A stretch of 64,000 nt of DNA from an uncultured Pedosphaera sp. (GTDB lineage Bacteria > Verrucomicrobiota > Verrucomicrobiia > Limisphaerales > Pedosphaeraceae): contig CAIXFN010000039.1 of NCBI GenBank assembly GCA_903918755.1, positions 1 to 64,000 on the forward strand, in the 5' to 3' direction. The notes beneath the pieces were generated by a model that was given only the letters and a program-made list of their open reading frames with translations, had not been told where the DNA came from and ran no database searches. Position numbers and translations under genes: made by a program. Shown piece after piece: positions 27,501-34,844 of this stretch (within the stretch, counting starts at the first letter, position 1; each line of letters starts with the position of its first letter).

Positions 27501-27567
27501 AATCCAGTGCATGTACGCCCCCGAATTCAACAGCCACTCCGAAAGCCTGGATCTGCGCGTCCGTTGA
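21526..27567 (+). CDS. Bacterial alpha-2-macroglobulin family protein
   Basis: A 2013-residue secreted protein, the largest gene of the window. It has a signal peptide (about 1-22) with no lipobox cysteine. MG2-type macroglobulin repeats include TDRAIYRPGQTIQYKG (about 578-593). A Met/Ala/Pro-rich low-complexity region (about 1175-1245) could serve as bait. The core A2M domain (about 1250-1330) has SFTMPEALTRWRFLGFAHD. A thioester-like C1481-A-E-Q1484 lies in HECAEQTFNRFY and is followed by an alpha-toroid TED region. The C-terminal part resembles the receptor-binding/MG10 region. Thioester A2Ms trap proteases; many bacterial ones sit in the periplasm as defence. The C-A-E-Q variant of C-G-E-Q is found in Bacteroidetes-type members. 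Lack of a lipobox differs from E. coli YfhM. Confidence 0.92.
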   Translation: MKRIFRSGILLVWLLAWPTLAGVRDAQWSKVDAAVSQGLPKSAIEALLPIIDGALKDKAYPEAAKAIARRIMLEGAIEGNKPEEMITRLQTEITKAPRELVPVFETILADWYWGYFQQNQWRFMRRTATAEAPGNDFTTWDLPRLFAEIDRHFRTALGAAETLRKIPIASFNDLLPKGTLPDKYRPTLYDFIAQEALQFYSSGEQAAAKPEDAFEVATESPILGPLDSFLGWRLDTADTNSPVVRAIQLYQEVLKFHRADADPSALIDADLARLKYGKNIAVGEDANARYKAAMKGMAEKWGDHELAAQALAEWATVLNEEGDFVQARAVAQRGTQVRNGGAGSVICRNLIIGIEARALSISTERVWNQSAPKISVEYRNLTRVYFRAVPYDWSVFLQRNHSRPEDLNDEEKKDLLAKAPALAWTADLPATVDFRTRTVESPAPLTLKPGFYFILASPDPSFTDTTHPVSYVDVWVSELALVIRPRNGRLEGFVLEAGSGEPVPATKLEAWHLDRNGNRVAETPVNTDGDGFFSFAAVENGNYVLRATQGTRQLGSIDIGTYDRNRRAPAEEQTIFFTDRAIYRPGQTIQYKGICLRVAPETDNYVTLKGRDVTVVFNDPNGKEIARQTRQANDFGSFAGSFTAPRDRLAGRMTLQITRGPAGNAGFSVEEYKRPKFQTTIDAPKAGGKLRDKITVTGHALAYTGAAVDGAKVSYHVRRETRYPAWRGFYSWWPRPTQGEQEIAHGTAATAADGSFSITFVAQPDAAVPEKDEPVFEFHVTADVTDSAGETRSGETHVRIGYTALQAGLSVEDWQTATQAVTVRITTTTLDGEGQLAEGAVKIYRLQEPAVVPRAALPPQQSGYGYRGWNGFRPGNPVTTAEAGQPDAADPNTWPLGPLVAEQGITTDAKGERTVTFKLPVGIYRATFATRDRFGKPVTALAPLKVLDPAAEKLAIKLPSLLAAPAWSLEPGQDFTALWGTGYDTGRAFVELEHRHKIIQHFWTRPGTTQAAIRQAVTAAMRGGFTLHVTQVRENRAYLESRRVEVPWSNKELDLRWEHFSSRLDPGQKDTWTAIVTGPNASRAVAEMVATLYDASLDTFSPLNWPHGFGFFRSDYSTAQPRFENAGESFRFLQGQWTVENLAAPEATYRTLPPELRLQMFNVYARYGRRMAKGGAEPMVMMNMAPAPMVSAAAPMAGHSVDSFNAPSAAKAMPVKEALMLSGVADKMPGSPPSPTTPPAPNLNEVAARKNLNESAFFFPQLLTDTNGAVRMSFTMPEALTRWRFLGFAHDRELRSGLLEGEVVTAKDLMVQPNPPRFVREGDTLEFTVKVSNQSTNRQTGKVRLTFNEAATGQSADQRLGNTRPELNLDLPAKASQSYSWRIKVPDGLPFLSYKAVAAGGRFTDGEEGTLPVLSRMVLVTESLPLPIRGPGTKKFSFTKLLSSGKSADIRSQSLTVQMVSNPAWYAVMALPYLMEFPHECAEQTFNRFYANALARSIALSDPKIRRVFDLWKNTSALVSPLEKNQDLKSVMIEETPWYRDARGETEARQNVGLLFDENRLNQETTGTLRKLTDLQLGDGAWPWFPGGRGDDYITLYITTGFGRLRHLGVDVDTSAALRSLDRLDGWVDQMYRQILKDGHPDENHLNQTVALYLYGRSFFLKDRPIPAAARPAVDYFLGQAKKYWVPLADRQSQGHLALALLRFGDATTPAAIVKSLKERSVTNEEMGRFWRDTESSWWWYRAPIETQALMIEVFAEVARDAATVEDCKVWLLKQKQTQNWPTTKSTADAIYALLLHGTNVLTSDALVQVTLGGQAIKPVKTEAGTGFYEQRFTGPEIKSAQGAIVVTKSDAGVAWGGVHWQYLEDVGKVTPHTGTPLTLKKSLFVKRHTGKGAVLEAVRGPLAVGDELVVRLELRTDRAMEYVHLKDQRGSGLEPLNVISQYHYQDGLAYYESTRDTASHFFINYLPKGTYVFEYGARVVHRGEYQSGLAEIQCMYAPEFNSHSESLDLRVR

Positions 27568-27665
27568 ACCGCGCCGCTCCTCTGCGAATAACCGGTGAAT
27601 AACTAGTGAATGGAATTTATGAAGTTTCGGTTGGCACTCCGCCCTAAAGGCCGTTTGCTAGTGGG

Positions 27666-29144
27666 ATGAGCGATGCTGCAGGTGGCGGTGGGGATAATCC
27701 CCCGGATTTGAAGAAAACCAGGCGAAAAAAGGCCGGGTTTTCGGAGGCTGCCTCGCGGGTGGATCGCTTGCCCCCCCATTCCCCGGAGGCGGAACAGGGG
27801 GTTCTGGGCTGCGTCCTGATCTCCCCCAACGAATGCGTCGGGGAATGCGTGGAGAAATTCAAGGTGGGCTCCGAGGTGTTCTATGATCTCCGTCACCGGA
27901 CCATCTACGAAGTGCTGGTCGAGATGTTTGACCAGCGCACCCCGATCGACCTCATCACCCTGCAGCAGCGCCTCAAGGACAAACAACAGCTCGATCAAGT
28001 TGGGGGGCTCGCTTACCTCATCGCCCTGCCGGACACCGTCCCATCGGCGGCGAATCTCCGGTATTACCTGGAAATCGTGCACGAGAAGTTCGTGCTCCGC
28101 AAATTGATCGCCACCTGCACCGAGGTGGTCGGCCGGGTGTATGAGCACGACGGCGAGGTGGATGTCCTCCTGGATGAGGTCGAGCGCGACATCATGCAGA
28201 TCAGCGAGGCCCGGGTGGAGGGCAAGACCGACAAAATCAAGGACCTGGTCAAAAAGGCCATCAGCACCATCGAGGATTACCACCAGCGCCAGGGGATGCT
28301 GACGGGGGTTGGCTCGGGCTTTATGGATTTCGACAAGATGACCAGCGGCCTCCACGGCGGGGAAATGATCGTCATCGCCGCCCGTCCCTCCATGGGCAAA
28401 ACCTCCCTCGCCATGAACATCGCCGAATCCGTGGCCATCGACCAAAAACTGCCGGTCGGGGTGTTCAGCCTGGAAATGACCTCGGAATCGCTCGTCCTGC
28501 GCATGCTCTGTTCCCGCTCCCGGGTCAACCTGCGCAATGTCCGCGAAGGCTTCCTGGCTGAGCGCGACTTTCCCAAGTTGACCGGGGCCGCCGGCAAGCT
28601 CGCCAACGCCCCCTTGTTCATCGATGACACCTCCGGCCTCTCCATTTTGCAGTTGCGCGCCAAGGCCCGCCGCATGCACCAGCAATATGGCATCAAATTG
28701 TTTGTGATTGACTACTTGCAATTGCTGCATTCTACTGCGCGGCGAGCCGAAAACCGGCAGCAAGAGATTGCTGACATCTCAAATGGCGTGAAGTCATTGG
28801 CCAAGGAACTGAATGTTCCGGTCATCGTTCTCGCCCAGTTGAACCGCGATTTGGAGAAGGACAAGGACCGCAAACCGCGGTTGTCCGACCTGCGCGAATC
28901 CGGGGCCATTGAACAGGATGCCGATTTGGTTTGTCTGCTTTACAAACCCAGCAAGGGCGACGACGACGGCGCCGGCGGTGGGGGCGGGGACGGGCAGGAC
29001 AATGAAGCGTTGCCGGTGAATTTGTTCATTGCCAAGCAGCGCAACGGTCCGACTGGCGATGTCCATTTGACCTTTTTGAAGTCTTACACGCGGTTTGAAA
29101 GCCGGGCGAAAGTTAATGACGAAGATGTGCCAGTGGGCCAATAG
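27666..29144 (+). CDS. dnaB: Replicative DNA helicase DnaB
   Basis: A 492-residue hexameric replication helicase. A basic 40-residue extension is followed by the DnaB N-terminal domain (PPHSPEAEQGVLGCVL at about 38-53). The RecA-like motor has Walker A ARPSMGKTSLAMNIA at about 238, Walker B FVIDYLQLL and the LAQLNRDLE motif. A Gly/Asp-rich loop (DDDGAGGGGGDGQDN) is inserted between the arginine-finger region and the C-terminal VNLFIAKQRNGPTG. No intein is present. It is followed three bases later by bamA, an unusual partner that may share its transcript. Confidence 0.95.
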   Translation: MSDAAGGGGDNPPDLKKTRRKKAGFSEAASRVDRLPPHSPEAEQGVLGCVLISPNECVGECVEKFKVGSEVFYDLRHRTIYEVLVEMFDQRTPIDLITLQQRLKDKQQLDQVGGLAYLIALPDTVPSAANLRYYLEIVHEKFVLRKLIATCTEVVGRVYEHDGEVDVLLDEVERDIMQISEARVEGKTDKIKDLVKKAISTIEDYHQRQGMLTGVGSGFMDFDKMTSGLHGGEMIVIAARPSMGKTSLAMNIAESVAIDQKLPVGVFSLEMTSESLVLRMLCSRSRVNLRNVREGFLAERDFPKLTGAAGKLANAPLFIDDTSGLSILQLRAKARRMHQQYGIKLFVIDYLQLLHSTARRAENRQQEIADISNGVKSLAKELNVPVIVLAQLNRDLEKDKDRKPRLSDLRESGAIEQDADLVCLLYKPSKGDDDGAGGGGGDGQDNEALPVNLFIAKQRNGPTGDVHLTFLKSYTRFESRAKVNDEDVPVGQ

Positions 29145-29147
29145 ACG

Positions 29148-31586
29148 ATGAAATTTTTGATCCGCCATGGCGGCCTCTGGCTGCTGCTCCTGTCCTGCTT
29201 TCTCCCGGCCGCCCGGGGCCAGTTGGGCGGGGCCGACAAAATCTCCCAGATCGTCATCACCAACATCGGCCCGGCTGCCGCCAGTGAGGAATTGATCCGC
29301 GCCAACATTCACGTGAAGGTCGGGGACCCGTTTGTGGCCACCAGCACCGAGGAGGATGTCCGGAATCTCTATGCCACCGGCTTCTTTTTCAACATCCAGG
29401 TCAAGCCGGATCGCACTCCCACCGGGGTGGTGGTGACCTATTTCCTCCAGGGCAAGCAGAAGCTCACCCACATCAAATTCGAGGGGAATACCAAGTTTTC
29501 CAATCTGCGTTTGCTCAAAAAGGTCACCTCAAAAATCGGCGAACCCCTCGATGAGCGGAAACTCTTCTTTGATAGCCAGGAAATCGAGAAGATGTACCAG
29601 AAATCGGGCTACCCCAAGACCACCGTCAAGGCGTTCGTGGATAATCCGGACGAAGGCTCCGGCCGCGCCGGCGCCCGCTTTGAGATCATCGAGGGCACCA
29701 AAACCCGCATCGTGGATGTCGAGTTCGTCGGGGCTCAGAGTTTTACCCAGCGGAAACTGCGCAAGGTCGTCAAAACCCGGCGCCATTGGATGTTTTCCTG
29801 GATCACCGGCAGCGGCACGTTCAAACAGGAGCAGTTCGAGGACGATCTGGATAAATTAGCCGATTTTTACCGCGGCGAAGGCTACATCGATTACGAATTG
29901 CGCGGCACCAATTTCATTTATCCCACCCCGCAGCACATGAAGGTCATTTTCGACCTCACCGAAGGCAATCGCTACAAAGTCGGCGCGGTTTCCCTCAAGG
30001 GCAATCTCCTGTTCAAACCCGAGGAAATCATCGCCGGTCTTAAGCTCCAGCACGAACGCAATCGGTCCAAGACCAAAATCGGCATCAATGGCATGCAGGC
30101 CGACGTTGGCCTGGTGTTCAAGCCCCAGGCGCTCAAGGACGATATCCAGGCTTTGGAGGATTTTTATGGTTCCCGCGGTTACATCGATGTGCGGTTGGGG
30201 AGCACCCTGCGCGTAACCCAGGTTCCCAACACGGAAACTGGCACCATGGACCTCGAATATGAGATCGATGCTGGCGAAAAATCATTCATCGAACGCATCG
30301 AAATCAAGGGCAACTCCAAGACCAAGGACAAGGTGATCCGCCGCGAATTGGCCGTCGCCCCTGGCGAGGTCTTTGACATGGTCCAGGTCCGCAAGAGCAA
30401 GGAACGTCTCGAAGGCCTCCAGTTCTTTGAGAAAGTGGACACCAAGCCCGATCCCACCGTGGTGCCCAGTCGCAAGAACTTGATCGTCGGCGTGGAGGAA
30501 AAATCCACCGGGCAATTCACGTTCGGTGCCGGTTTCAGCACCGTGGAAAGTGTCTCCGGGTTCGCCGAAGTCAGTCAGTCGAATTTCGATCTCTTCAAGC
30601 CCCCATACTTTACCGGCGGCGGTCAGAAATTCCGTTTGCGCGTCCAGATCGGTACCCTCTTGCAGGATTACCGCATTACTTATATTGAGCCGTGGTTCCT
30701 CGACCGTAAATTGCGCTTCCAGCTCGACCTCTACCACTCGGTGTATGATTACCAGAGCTTGAACAGCCTTTACAACGAGAGCCGCACCGGGGCCCGCGTT
30801 GGGTTCACCCGGGCGCTGGGCAGCGAGTTCCTGATCGGTTCGATCGCCTCCACCGTGGAAAGCGTCGGCATCATCAATGTCAATTCCAACGCTCCCGATG
30901 CCATCGTCCGGGACGGCGGGTATGCCACCCTTTTCCGCTTCGACACCTCCCTGGCTTACGACACCCGCAATAGCTACACGCTCCCGAACAAGGGCCAGCG
31001 CACCGAGCTCAGCGCCGAATTCACCACCGGTGACCGGGAATTCTACAAATTGGAAGCCCGCACCGGTTGGTATTTCAAGGGCTTTGCCAAGGATCACGTC
31101 CTGGAATTGGTGGGTAAGATCGGCGTCACGGACACCGTTTCGGGCGATCAAAGCGTGCCGTTCTATGATCGTTTTTATCTCGGTGGCCAGAACTCGCTTC
31201 GTGGCTTTGAGTATCGCGGCGTGGGCCCCCGGCAGCGGACGGTTGATCGCTCCCTCACCGAGCCAATTGGTGGCGATACCTATTGGACGGCCACTGCCGA
31301 ATACAGCATTCCGATCATCTCCCGCCTCCGGTTTGCCATCTTTTATGACATCGGCAACGTCTCCTCCAGCCCCTTCAGCTTTAGCCCGGGGACCGTCACC
31401 ACCAGCAGTGGTCGCAAGGTCCTGGGCACGACCGGCAGCTACAGTGATGATTACGGCTTGGGTCTCCGGCTGGATTTGCCCATCGGTCCCTTGCGCCTGG
31501 ACTACGGCATTCCTCGCACCCACGACGGGTTCAATGGCAGCAGCGGCAAGTTCCAATTTGGCGTTGGTTTTACCCGGCCCCTTTGA
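29148..31586 (+). CDS. bamA: Outer membrane protein assembly factor BamA
   Basis: An 812-residue Omp85 protein that inserts beta-barrel proteins into the outer membrane. It has a signal peptide (1-24), five POTRA domains (about 30-440) and a 16-strand barrel. The lid-locking motif is LRGFEYRGVGPR at about 683-694. The final residues, GKFQFGVGFTRPL, form the last strand but end in leucine rather than the usual phenylalanine. It is followed by the periplasmic chaperone gene ompH/skp 18 bases later, the classical bamA-skp order, which with lpxD at 53.4 kb supports an LPS-bearing diderm envelope. Confidence 0.94.
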   Translation: MKFLIRHGGLWLLLLSCFLPAARGQLGGADKISQIVITNIGPAAASEELIRANIHVKVGDPFVATSTEEDVRNLYATGFFFNIQVKPDRTPTGVVVTYFLQGKQKLTHIKFEGNTKFSNLRLLKKVTSKIGEPLDERKLFFDSQEIEKMYQKSGYPKTTVKAFVDNPDEGSGRAGARFEIIEGTKTRIVDVEFVGAQSFTQRKLRKVVKTRRHWMFSWITGSGTFKQEQFEDDLDKLADFYRGEGYIDYELRGTNFIYPTPQHMKVIFDLTEGNRYKVGAVSLKGNLLFKPEEIIAGLKLQHERNRSKTKIGINGMQADVGLVFKPQALKDDIQALEDFYGSRGYIDVRLGSTLRVTQVPNTETGTMDLEYEIDAGEKSFIERIEIKGNSKTKDKVIRRELAVAPGEVFDMVQVRKSKERLEGLQFFEKVDTKPDPTVVPSRKNLIVGVEEKSTGQFTFGAGFSTVESVSGFAEVSQSNFDLFKPPYFTGGGQKFRLRVQIGTLLQDYRITYIEPWFLDRKLRFQLDLYHSVYDYQSLNSLYNESRTGARVGFTRALGSEFLIGSIASTVESVGIINVNSNAPDAIVRDGGYATLFRFDTSLAYDTRNSYTLPNKGQRTELSAEFTTGDREFYKLEARTGWYFKGFAKDHVLELVGKIGVTDTVSGDQSVPFYDRFYLGGQNSLRGFEYRGVGPRQRTVDRSLTEPIGGDTYWTATAEYSIPIISRLRFAIFYDIGNVSSSPFSFSPGTVTTSSGRKVLGTTGSYSDDYGLGLRLDLPIGPLRLDYGIPRTHDGFNGSSGKFQFGVGFTRPL

Positions 31587-31604
31587 TTATTCTAATCCTG
31601 AAAT

Positions 31605-32231
31605 ATGAAGACGATTGTTAAACGATTTTTGCCCGTGGTTTTGCTCGCCGGTTTCCTGACCGGCTCCGCCTTTGCCGAGACCCGCATCGGCACGGTGGAT
31701 TTGCAGAAGATTTTCTCCAAATATTGGAAGCGGGAACAAGCTGAGGCGGCCCTCAAGGAGCGCGGCGCGGAAATGGACAAGGACTACAAGGCCTTGATGG
31801 ACGACTACAACAAGACCAAGGACGATTACGGCAAGTTGCTGGCCGCCGCCAATGACCAGACGGTCACGGCCGAGGAGCGCGACAAGCGCAAAACCGCTGC
31901 GGAATCCAAATTGCTGGAAATCAAAACCGCCGAAAATACCGTTCAGACCTTTGCCCGCAACGCCCAGGAACAGATCGAATCCCAAAAGAAGCGGATGCGG
32001 GACACCATCCTCCAGGAAATTCGGACCGCCATCACCGCCAAGGCCAAGGCCCAGGCTTTCACCATCGTGGTTGATGTTACCGGAGAAACCGCCTTGGGCA
32101 CCCCCTTCGTTCTCTACACCAGCGGGGAGAATGACATGACGGACGATATCCTGAAGCAACTCAACGTGGCCGCCCCGCCCCCGGCGGCGACTCCTGCTAC
32201 GCCCGCCGATACCGGCAAACCCAAGAAGTAA
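31605..32231 (+). CDS. skp: OmpH/Skp family periplasmic chaperone
   Basis: A 208-residue protein with a signal peptide (MKTIVKRFLPVVLLAGFLTG, cut near AFA-E) and the family start RIGTVDLQKIFSKY. A long Lys/Glu/Ala-rich coiled coil (about 45-145) would form the tentacles of the jellyfish-shaped trimer. The tail of about 20 residues is Pro/Ala-rich. Skp holds unfolded outer-membrane proteins for delivery to BamA, whose gene is directly upstream. It is slightly longer than E. coli Skp because of the tail. Confidence 0.9.
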   Translation: MKTIVKRFLPVVLLAGFLTGSAFAETRIGTVDLQKIFSKYWKREQAEAALKERGAEMDKDYKALMDDYNKTKDDYGKLLAAANDQTVTAEERDKRKTAAESKLLEIKTAENTVQTFARNAQEQIESQKKRMRDTILQEIRTAITAKAKAQAFTIVVDVTGETALGTPFVLYTSGENDMTDDILKQLNVAAPPPAATPATPADTGKPKK

Positions 32232-32239
32232 TCCGCGCA

Positions 32240-32257
32240 GGCCGGATTCCCCCGGCC
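32240..32257. terminator. Possible hairpin between convergent genes
   Basis: GGCCGG and CCGGCC arms with a six-base loop lie between the ompH stop and the convergent aldo/keto reductase stop. No T run; low confidence. Confidence 0.25.
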
Positions 32258-32261
32258 CGGA

Positions 32262-33443
32262 TCAGGATTGGCTGAGGCGCTGCTTGGGTCCTTCAAAGAG
32301 CATCTCATGCGCCTCGGCCAGCAACCCCGGAATCCGGCCGGCGAACGGGCTTGCCCGCAAGCTTCCCGTCAGATCTTTGCCCGCAATTCCCGCCGCGTTC
32401 TGCCCGGGAAACCAGTGGTCTGCCTGCCCGAGCAGGTTGTACCGCATCTTGCCCCAGGCCACCAGGTCCAGGGCCTTGGCATATGTCCAGAGTCGCAGAA
32501 TCTCCGCGATATTGACTTCGCCCGGCACCGCCACGTAATGCGGCAATCCGTCCGCCCAGTGCTGGTGCCAGTCTGACCCCACCGCCCGGTCAATTTCTTC
32601 CCGCAGACGTTTTTCAATCGGGCCAATCGTGGCCGGAATGTTGTCGTAATACTCCAGCGCTTTGACGTGTTCGTCAAAATCCCCGGGCCGGGCCGCTCCC
32701 AGGCTCAACGTGTGGACTTCCGGCCGGGCCAGGCAATACAGGTCGTTGAAAATCATTGGCGAAAGGGGTTGGCACAGGTCCACGAGTTTGGCCGGCGGTT
32801 CATACAGTTTGCCGCCCTTGTCATTGGGACTGATGATGAACACCCCCATGTCCTTTTGCCGGGCCGCCAGCACGGCCGGCCAGTTCAGGTCATTGACGAA
32901 ATACCAGTGCAAGTTCACGTAATCGAATTCCCCGCTGGCAATCGTGTCCAGAATGATATCCGTGGTGGCGTGCGTGGAAAATCCGATGTGCCGCACCCGT
33001 CCCTCCCGCTGCAATCGGCGCGCCACCTCCAGGCAGCCGTTCTTGCGCAGGGAGAAATTCAGTAGTTCCCGGTTGTTGATCCCGTGCAGGGAGAGTAGGT
33101 CCACGTAATCCAGCTTCAAATACCGCATGGACTGATCAAATGTTTCCTGGAACTTCTTCGGTTGCGCCATCGGCGCGACCTTCGTCTGCACGATCATCCG
33201 GTCCCGGGGCAGTTTCGGCAGCAGGTTCCCCAATTGCATTTCGGAGGTTCCGTAACCCCGCGCGGTTTCAATGTGGTTGATTCCCAGCTCCAGCGAACGA
33301 TGGATGGTGGCTTCCAGGTTTTCCTGGTTCTGCCGCGGGATCTCGGCCGGGGGCACATCCTGCCATTTGTGCTGGTAGCGCATGCCCCCACAGGAAAACA
33401 CCGGCATCGCAAGTTCCGTCCGGCCAAAGCGTCGATATTTCAT
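32262..33443 (-). CDS. Aldo/keto reductase
   Basis: A 393-residue NAD(P)H-dependent TIM-barrel oxidoreductase. Of the catalytic tetrad, Y (in [10 protein letters not shown]), K (QTKVAP) and H (LSLHGIN) are visible. The usual aspartate of the I-D-T-A motif is replaced by glutamate (IETARGYG), which may still act. The roughly 80-residue C-terminal extension beyond the barrel contains no iron-sulfur cysteine motif. Substrate unknown. It is a single-gene unit convergent with ompH and divergent from the coiled-coil gene. Confidence 0.88.
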   Translation of the reverse strand: MKYRRFGRTELAMPVFSCGGMRYQHKWQDVPPAEIPRQNQENLEATIHRSLELGINHIETARGYGTSEMQLGNLLPKLPRDRMIVQTKVAPMAQPKKFQETFDQSMRYLKLDYVDLLSLHGINNRELLNFSLRKNGCLEVARRLQREGRVRHIGFSTHATTDIILDTIASGEFDYVNLHWYFVNDLNWPAVLAARQKDMGVFIISPNDKGGKLYEPPAKLVDLCQPLSPMIFNDLYCLARPEVHTLSLGAARPGDFDEHVKALEYYDNIPATIGPIEKRLREEIDRAVGSDWHQHWADGLPHYVAVPGEVNIAEILRLWTYAKALDLVAWGKMRYNLLGQADHWFPGQNAAGIAGKDLTGSLRASPFAGRIPGLLAEAHEMLFEGPKQRLSQS

Positions 33444-33526
33444 GCGCGTTCATTATGCCAGCAATCCCCCGGCTGGCAATTCCTGAGCGCGGGCAAATTC
33501 CGGCCTGAACTTTTTCCAAACGAGCG

Positions 33527-33555
33527 TTGACACCGTCCCGCCCAAGGGCTAAATT
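33527..33555 (+). promoter_or_regulatory. Sigma-70-type promoter of the coiled-coil/lipoprotein cassette
   Basis: TTGACA (33527-33532, perfect -35), a 17-base spacer and TAAATT (33550-33555, four of six). Transcription would start near 33562, about 28 bases before the ATG at 33590. The -35 and first spacer bases (TTGACACCG) are identical to those of the promoter proposed for rplU. Confidence 0.6.
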
Positions 33556-33589
33556 CCGCACAGTAAGTCAACTCAATCAAGAGACGCAC

Positions 33590-34339
33590 ATGTTGAGAAT
33601 TTGTTTAATCATCGTGATCCTCGCCGGGATCGGGGCGGCCGTGGTCAATTTCATGGTCGTCAAGGAAAAGATCACCGAGACCATTGCCGCGCGGGACGAT
33701 TTCCATTCCAAGTACGATACGGAGACCACCGCCCGGAAAAAAGCCGACAAGGATTTGAAGGAAACCAAGGCCACCTTGGAGACCACCAAGACCGAATTGG
33801 CCAGCACCAAGACCGAAATGGAAAGTGCGGTGGCCAAATCCGCCGAGGACTCCAAACGTGCCGCCCTCGCCACGGAAACTTTGAAGAAGACGACTGTGGA
33901 GCGCGACGCCGCTCGCAATGATCTCGCCGCCTGGCAAGGTCTCGGCATTCCCCTCGAGCAGATTCGCGGCACCCTCGCTTCCCTCAAAACGGTTACCCAG
34001 GAGCGGGACGCCGTTCGTGCTGAAAATAAGGTGCTGCTGGCCACGAACCACAAGATTCAAGTTAAACTCGACAGCTATCTCATTCCCGATTTCGAAGTGC
34101 CCCTGCCCGTTGGGCTGCACGGCAATGTGCTGGTTTCCGATCCCAAGTTTGATTTCGTGGTTTTAGACATCGGTGAAAAGCAGGGCGTGCTCGAAGGTGG
34201 CAAATTGCTCGTGAATCGCCGCGGCAAGCTCATTGCCAAAGTGAAGATCAAGAGCGTCCAGGCCGATCGTTGCATCGCCAATGTGCTCCCCGGTTGGAAG
34301 CAGGACGAAATCATGGAAGGCGATCAAGCCGTTTATTGA
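33590..34339 (+). CDS. Membrane-anchored coiled-coil protein
   Basis: A 249-residue protein of unknown function. An N-terminal uncleaved-looking membrane segment (about 2-20) is followed by a long Lys/Glu/Thr-rich coiled coil (about 25-160) with repeated TKTEL/TKTEM units. A compact C-terminal beta domain (about 175-249) contains VVLDIGEKQGVLEGGKLLV and KVKIKSVQADRCIANVLPGW. That domain resembles the beta-rich ends of MreC-like and other envelope proteins in pattern only. The start at 33590 is the ATG just before the membrane segment; the promoter at 33527 rules out longer versions. It heads a cassette with two mini-lipoproteins. A periplasm-spanning structural role is a guess. Confidence 0.75.
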   Translation: MLRICLIIVILAGIGAAVVNFMVVKEKITETIAARDDFHSKYDTETTARKKADKDLKETKATLETTKTELASTKTEMESAVAKSAEDSKRAALATETLKKTTVERDAARNDLAAWQGLGIPLEQIRGTLASLKTVTQERDAVRAENKVLLATNHKIQVKLDSYLIPDFEVPLPVGLHGNVLVSDPKFDFVVLDIGEKQGVLEGGKLLVNRRGKLIAKVKIKSVQADRCIANVLPGWKQDEIMEGDQAVY

Positions 34340-34346
34340 TTTGTTC

Positions 34347-34526
34347 ATGAAACTTTCCCGCCAACATTTATCCGGTTTGCTGGGATTGGTCTTGATTGCG
34401 GCGTTTGCCCTCGCCTTGTCCGGTTGCTCCTCCTTGGAACCGGAAAACGCCTCCTCCAAACCTTGGGATTCTCCCGAGGGCTTTCAGGGTGGCAGTTTGC
34501 CGGGGATGCTCACCCAACCCCGCTGA
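34347..34526 (+). CDS. Small KPW-motif lipoprotein 1
   Basis: A 59-residue lipoprotein precursor. The signal peptide ends in a lipobox (ALSGC, Cys26), giving a mature peptide of only 34 residues. That peptide contains SSLEPENASSKPWDSP and ends in GGSLPGMLTQPR. It starts seven bases after the coiled-coil gene stop and is paralogous to the next gene. I do not know a named family. Similar Trp-Pro-rich mini-lipoproteins are familiar to me from Verrucomicrobia genomes, without known function. Confidence 0.72.
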   Translation: MKLSRQHLSGLLGLVLIAAFALALSGCSSLEPENASSKPWDSPEGFQGGSLPGMLTQPR

Positions 34527-34557
34527 TTCTGCGCCCGGCAGCGACGTCGGGAACTCA

Positions 34558-34725
34558 ATGAATCCAACCCGCCTTGGCTTTATTGTCCTTCTGGGATTGG
34601 TGCTTGCCTTAGTATTCCTTACCGGCTGCGATTCCTTGCGGACGGACGGTCCCTCTCCCAAGCCTTGGGGTGGGGATTCCACCTTCCAATCCAGCGGCCC
34701 TCTCGGAATGACCCATCCCCGTTAG
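34558..34725 (+). CDS. Small KPW-motif lipoprotein 2
   Basis: A 55-residue lipoprotein precursor with lipobox LTGC (Cys24) and a mature peptide of 32 residues. It shares with lipoprotein 1 the Ser-Leu after the cysteine, the SxKPW core, a Phe-Gln-x-Gly/Ser stretch and the final G-M-(L)-T-x-P-R. This shows a tandem duplication with much divergence. It is short and therefore likely to be missed by automatic gene callers. Confidence 0.7.
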   Translation: MNPTRLGFIVLLGLVLALVFLTGCDSLRTDGPSPKPWGGDSTFQSSGPLGMTHPR

Positions 34726-34779
34726 TTTCCGGCCCAGCGGCAGCCCAAAGCTCTTGGCGTGCTTGGCTGTATCTTCCTC

Positions 34780-34844
34780 AGCCCCGCTAGGGGCGCCACG
34801 GTTATAGCCCATGGTCCGTTGTGCAAACCAAGCTCCGGAAGAGC
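34780..34844. repeat. Two short hairpin repeat units
   Basis: GCCCC-GCTA-GGGGC (34781-34794) is followed by GCCACGGTTATAGCC. GCTC-CGGAA-GAGC (34832-34844) is followed by GGCATCGTC. Both follow the pattern of a small stem, then G-(G/C)CA and a T-rich word, that I know from dispersed repeats of PVC-group intergenic regions. They fill part of the 268-base gap between lipoprotein 2 and tcdA. Confidence 0.42.

Noticed and set aside
28950-29020. Intein or frameshift in dnaB
   Set aside because: Only a short Gly/Asp-rich loop is inserted; the frame and motor motifs are continuous.
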